NCBI GenBank assembly: GCA_900548745.1 | Contig: URLQ01000012.1 | Coordinates: 1-32,362 of the forward strand | Source of the DNA: an uncultured Prevotella sp. | GTDB taxonomy: Bacteria; Bacteroidota; Bacteroidia; Bacteroidales; Bacteroidaceae | Direction: 5' to 3' | Length of the DNA: 32,362 bases | Part shown: piece after piece, positions 31,650 through 32,362 of the stretch | Position numbering within the stretch: the first letter of the stretch is position 1 | How the letters are laid out: each line of letters starts with the position of its first letter | The notes under the pieces: generated by a model | Told to the model about the DNA's origin: nothing | Database searches by the model: none | Seen by the model: only the letters and a program-made list of their open reading frames with translations | Made by a program: the position numbers and the translations under genes

Positions 31650-32362
31650 TTACCTTTCCTTATATCGCAAGATGGAGTCGAGCAGTGAGATAGCCGACTC
31701 TTCCATCTGGCTTGTTATATGCTCTATCTTCGACAGGATATAGTTGTAGAACACCTGCAGCACGAGGGCTGCGATGATGCCGAAGATTGTGGTTATCAGC
31801 GCCACCTTCATTCCCGACGCCACGATTGTCGGGCTGATGTCACCGGCATCCTGTATCTGCTCGAACGCCATCACCATGCCTATCACCGTGCCCAGGAATC
31901 CCAACGACGGTGCGATGGCGATAAACAGGGTTATCCACGAGCAGCCTTTCTCAAGGTTTGCCGCCTGCACAGAGCCGTAGCTGCTGAGGCTCCTCTCTAT
32001 GCTGTCTGCGGAGCTGTCTATGCGCAGCAGTCCCTGGCGGCACATGGCAGCCACGGGTCCGCGCTTCGCCTCGCAGAGGGCCTTGGCGCCTTCCACATCG
32101 CCAGCGGCGAGCTTGGCGTCTATTTCCTTCATCATCTTCTTGGCGTCTATCTCGCTGAGCGCGAGATATATGATGCGCTCTATGCAGAAGGCGAGACCCA
32201 GCACGAGGGCAAGCGCTACAAGCGACATGAAGCCTGCCGAACCTTCTATAAACTTCGTTTTCAGCACCTGGTGCAGACTCTGGGGCTCCTCGTCGAGGTC
32301 CGCCAGGTCGGCAGAGAGTGCTGCGGTATCGGCAGCAGCGGCATCTGCCACGCCAGCCGCCC
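31650..32362 (-). CDS. ExbB/TolQ/MotA family proton channel protein, 5'-truncated by the window edge
   Basis: ExbB forms the pentameric inner-membrane channel that powers ExbD and TonB. About 237 residues are visible. Three membrane helices are evident: near 40-60 (FMSLVALALVLGLAFCIERIIYL), near 140-165 (ITLFIAIAPSLGFLGTVIGMVMAF) and near 185-210 (VALITTIFGIIAALVLQVFYNYI). The GTVIGMV segment is the family signature. The frame is open to the window end and runs through Ala-rich sequence. A GTG at 32351 could start it, but it is more likely that the real start, perhaps with a signal-like hydrophobic segment, lies outside the window. Confidence 0.9.
   Translation of the reverse strand, partial: AAGVADAAAADTAALSADLADLDEEPQSLHQVLKTKFIEGSAGFMSLVALALVLGLAFCIERIIYLALSEIDAKKMMKEIDAKLAAGDVEGAKALCEAKRGPVAAMCRQGLLRIDSSADSIERSLSSYGSVQAANLEKGCSWITLFIAIAPSLGFLGTVIGMVMAFEQIQDAGDISPTIVASGMKVALITTIFGIIAALVLQVFYNYILSKIEHITSQMEESAISLLDSILRYKER

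Overview
The window looks like the chromosome of a Bacteroidota bacterium, most likely Prevotella or a close relative. Several signs agree. Promoters fit the Bacteroidota consensus (TTTG, 19-22 bp, then TAnnTTTG), and Shine-Dalgarno sequences are weak or absent. There is a PorE-like type IX secretion lipoprotein, a DUF4954 protein, a 4Fe-4S class I fumarase, and the Bacteroidota-type thiamine uptake operon (TonB receptor, PnuT, thiamine pyrophosphokinase) behind a TPP riboswitch. No insertion sequence, integrase, phage gene or CRISPR array was seen, so this reads as core chromosome.

Layout: (1) 16-1365 (-) is an RsmF-like rRNA methyltransferase, separated by a 22-bp tandem repeat array from the rightward genes hflX, a DUF4954 protein and a secreted M16 protease (1641-7726). 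(2) 7727-8115 holds two terminators around a second 22-bp repeat array. (3) 8116-9762 (-) is fumarase. (4) 9874-13878 (-) is the thiamine salvage unit. Read in its own direction it is: a consensus promoter, tRNA-Ser(GGA), a hairpin, a TPP riboswitch, the TonB receptor, a terminator, pnuT and thiamine pyrophosphokinase. (5) 13884-29278 is a continuous leftward run of 15 protein genes. From its upstream end these are flavin reductase, topB, porE-like, MATE, a cytidylate-kinase-like protein, a phosphoesterase, rmlB, purT, fdtA-like, an acyltransferase, fdtB-like, a LUD protein, a polyprenyl synthase, an unknown protein and tatD. (6) An Lrp/AsnC regulator (29528-30025, +) diverges from that run. 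(7) 30115-32362 (-) is an ExbB / 4-TM protein / ExbD / ExbD operon, cut by the window edge inside exbB.

How the genes fit together: the TonB receptor would bring thiamine across the outer membrane, PnuT across the inner membrane, and the kinase would trap it as TPP, which feeds back on the riboswitch. The ExbB/ExbD proteins are the kind of motor that could energise such receptors. RmlB, the FdtA-like ketoisomerase, the acyltransferase and the FdtB-like aminotransferase form most of a pathway to a dTDP-3-acylamino-3,6-dideoxyhexose. The unusual part is that the acyltransferase is not the left-handed beta-helix enzyme normally found there.

The most noteworthy items are the tRNA-Ser / TPP-riboswitch fusion, whose intervening hairpin competes with riboswitch stem P1; the two 22-bp repeat arrays that share a TACGTAA core; and the atypical acyltransferase in the dTDP-sugar cassette. 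I did not find a clear, wholly new multi-gene system.
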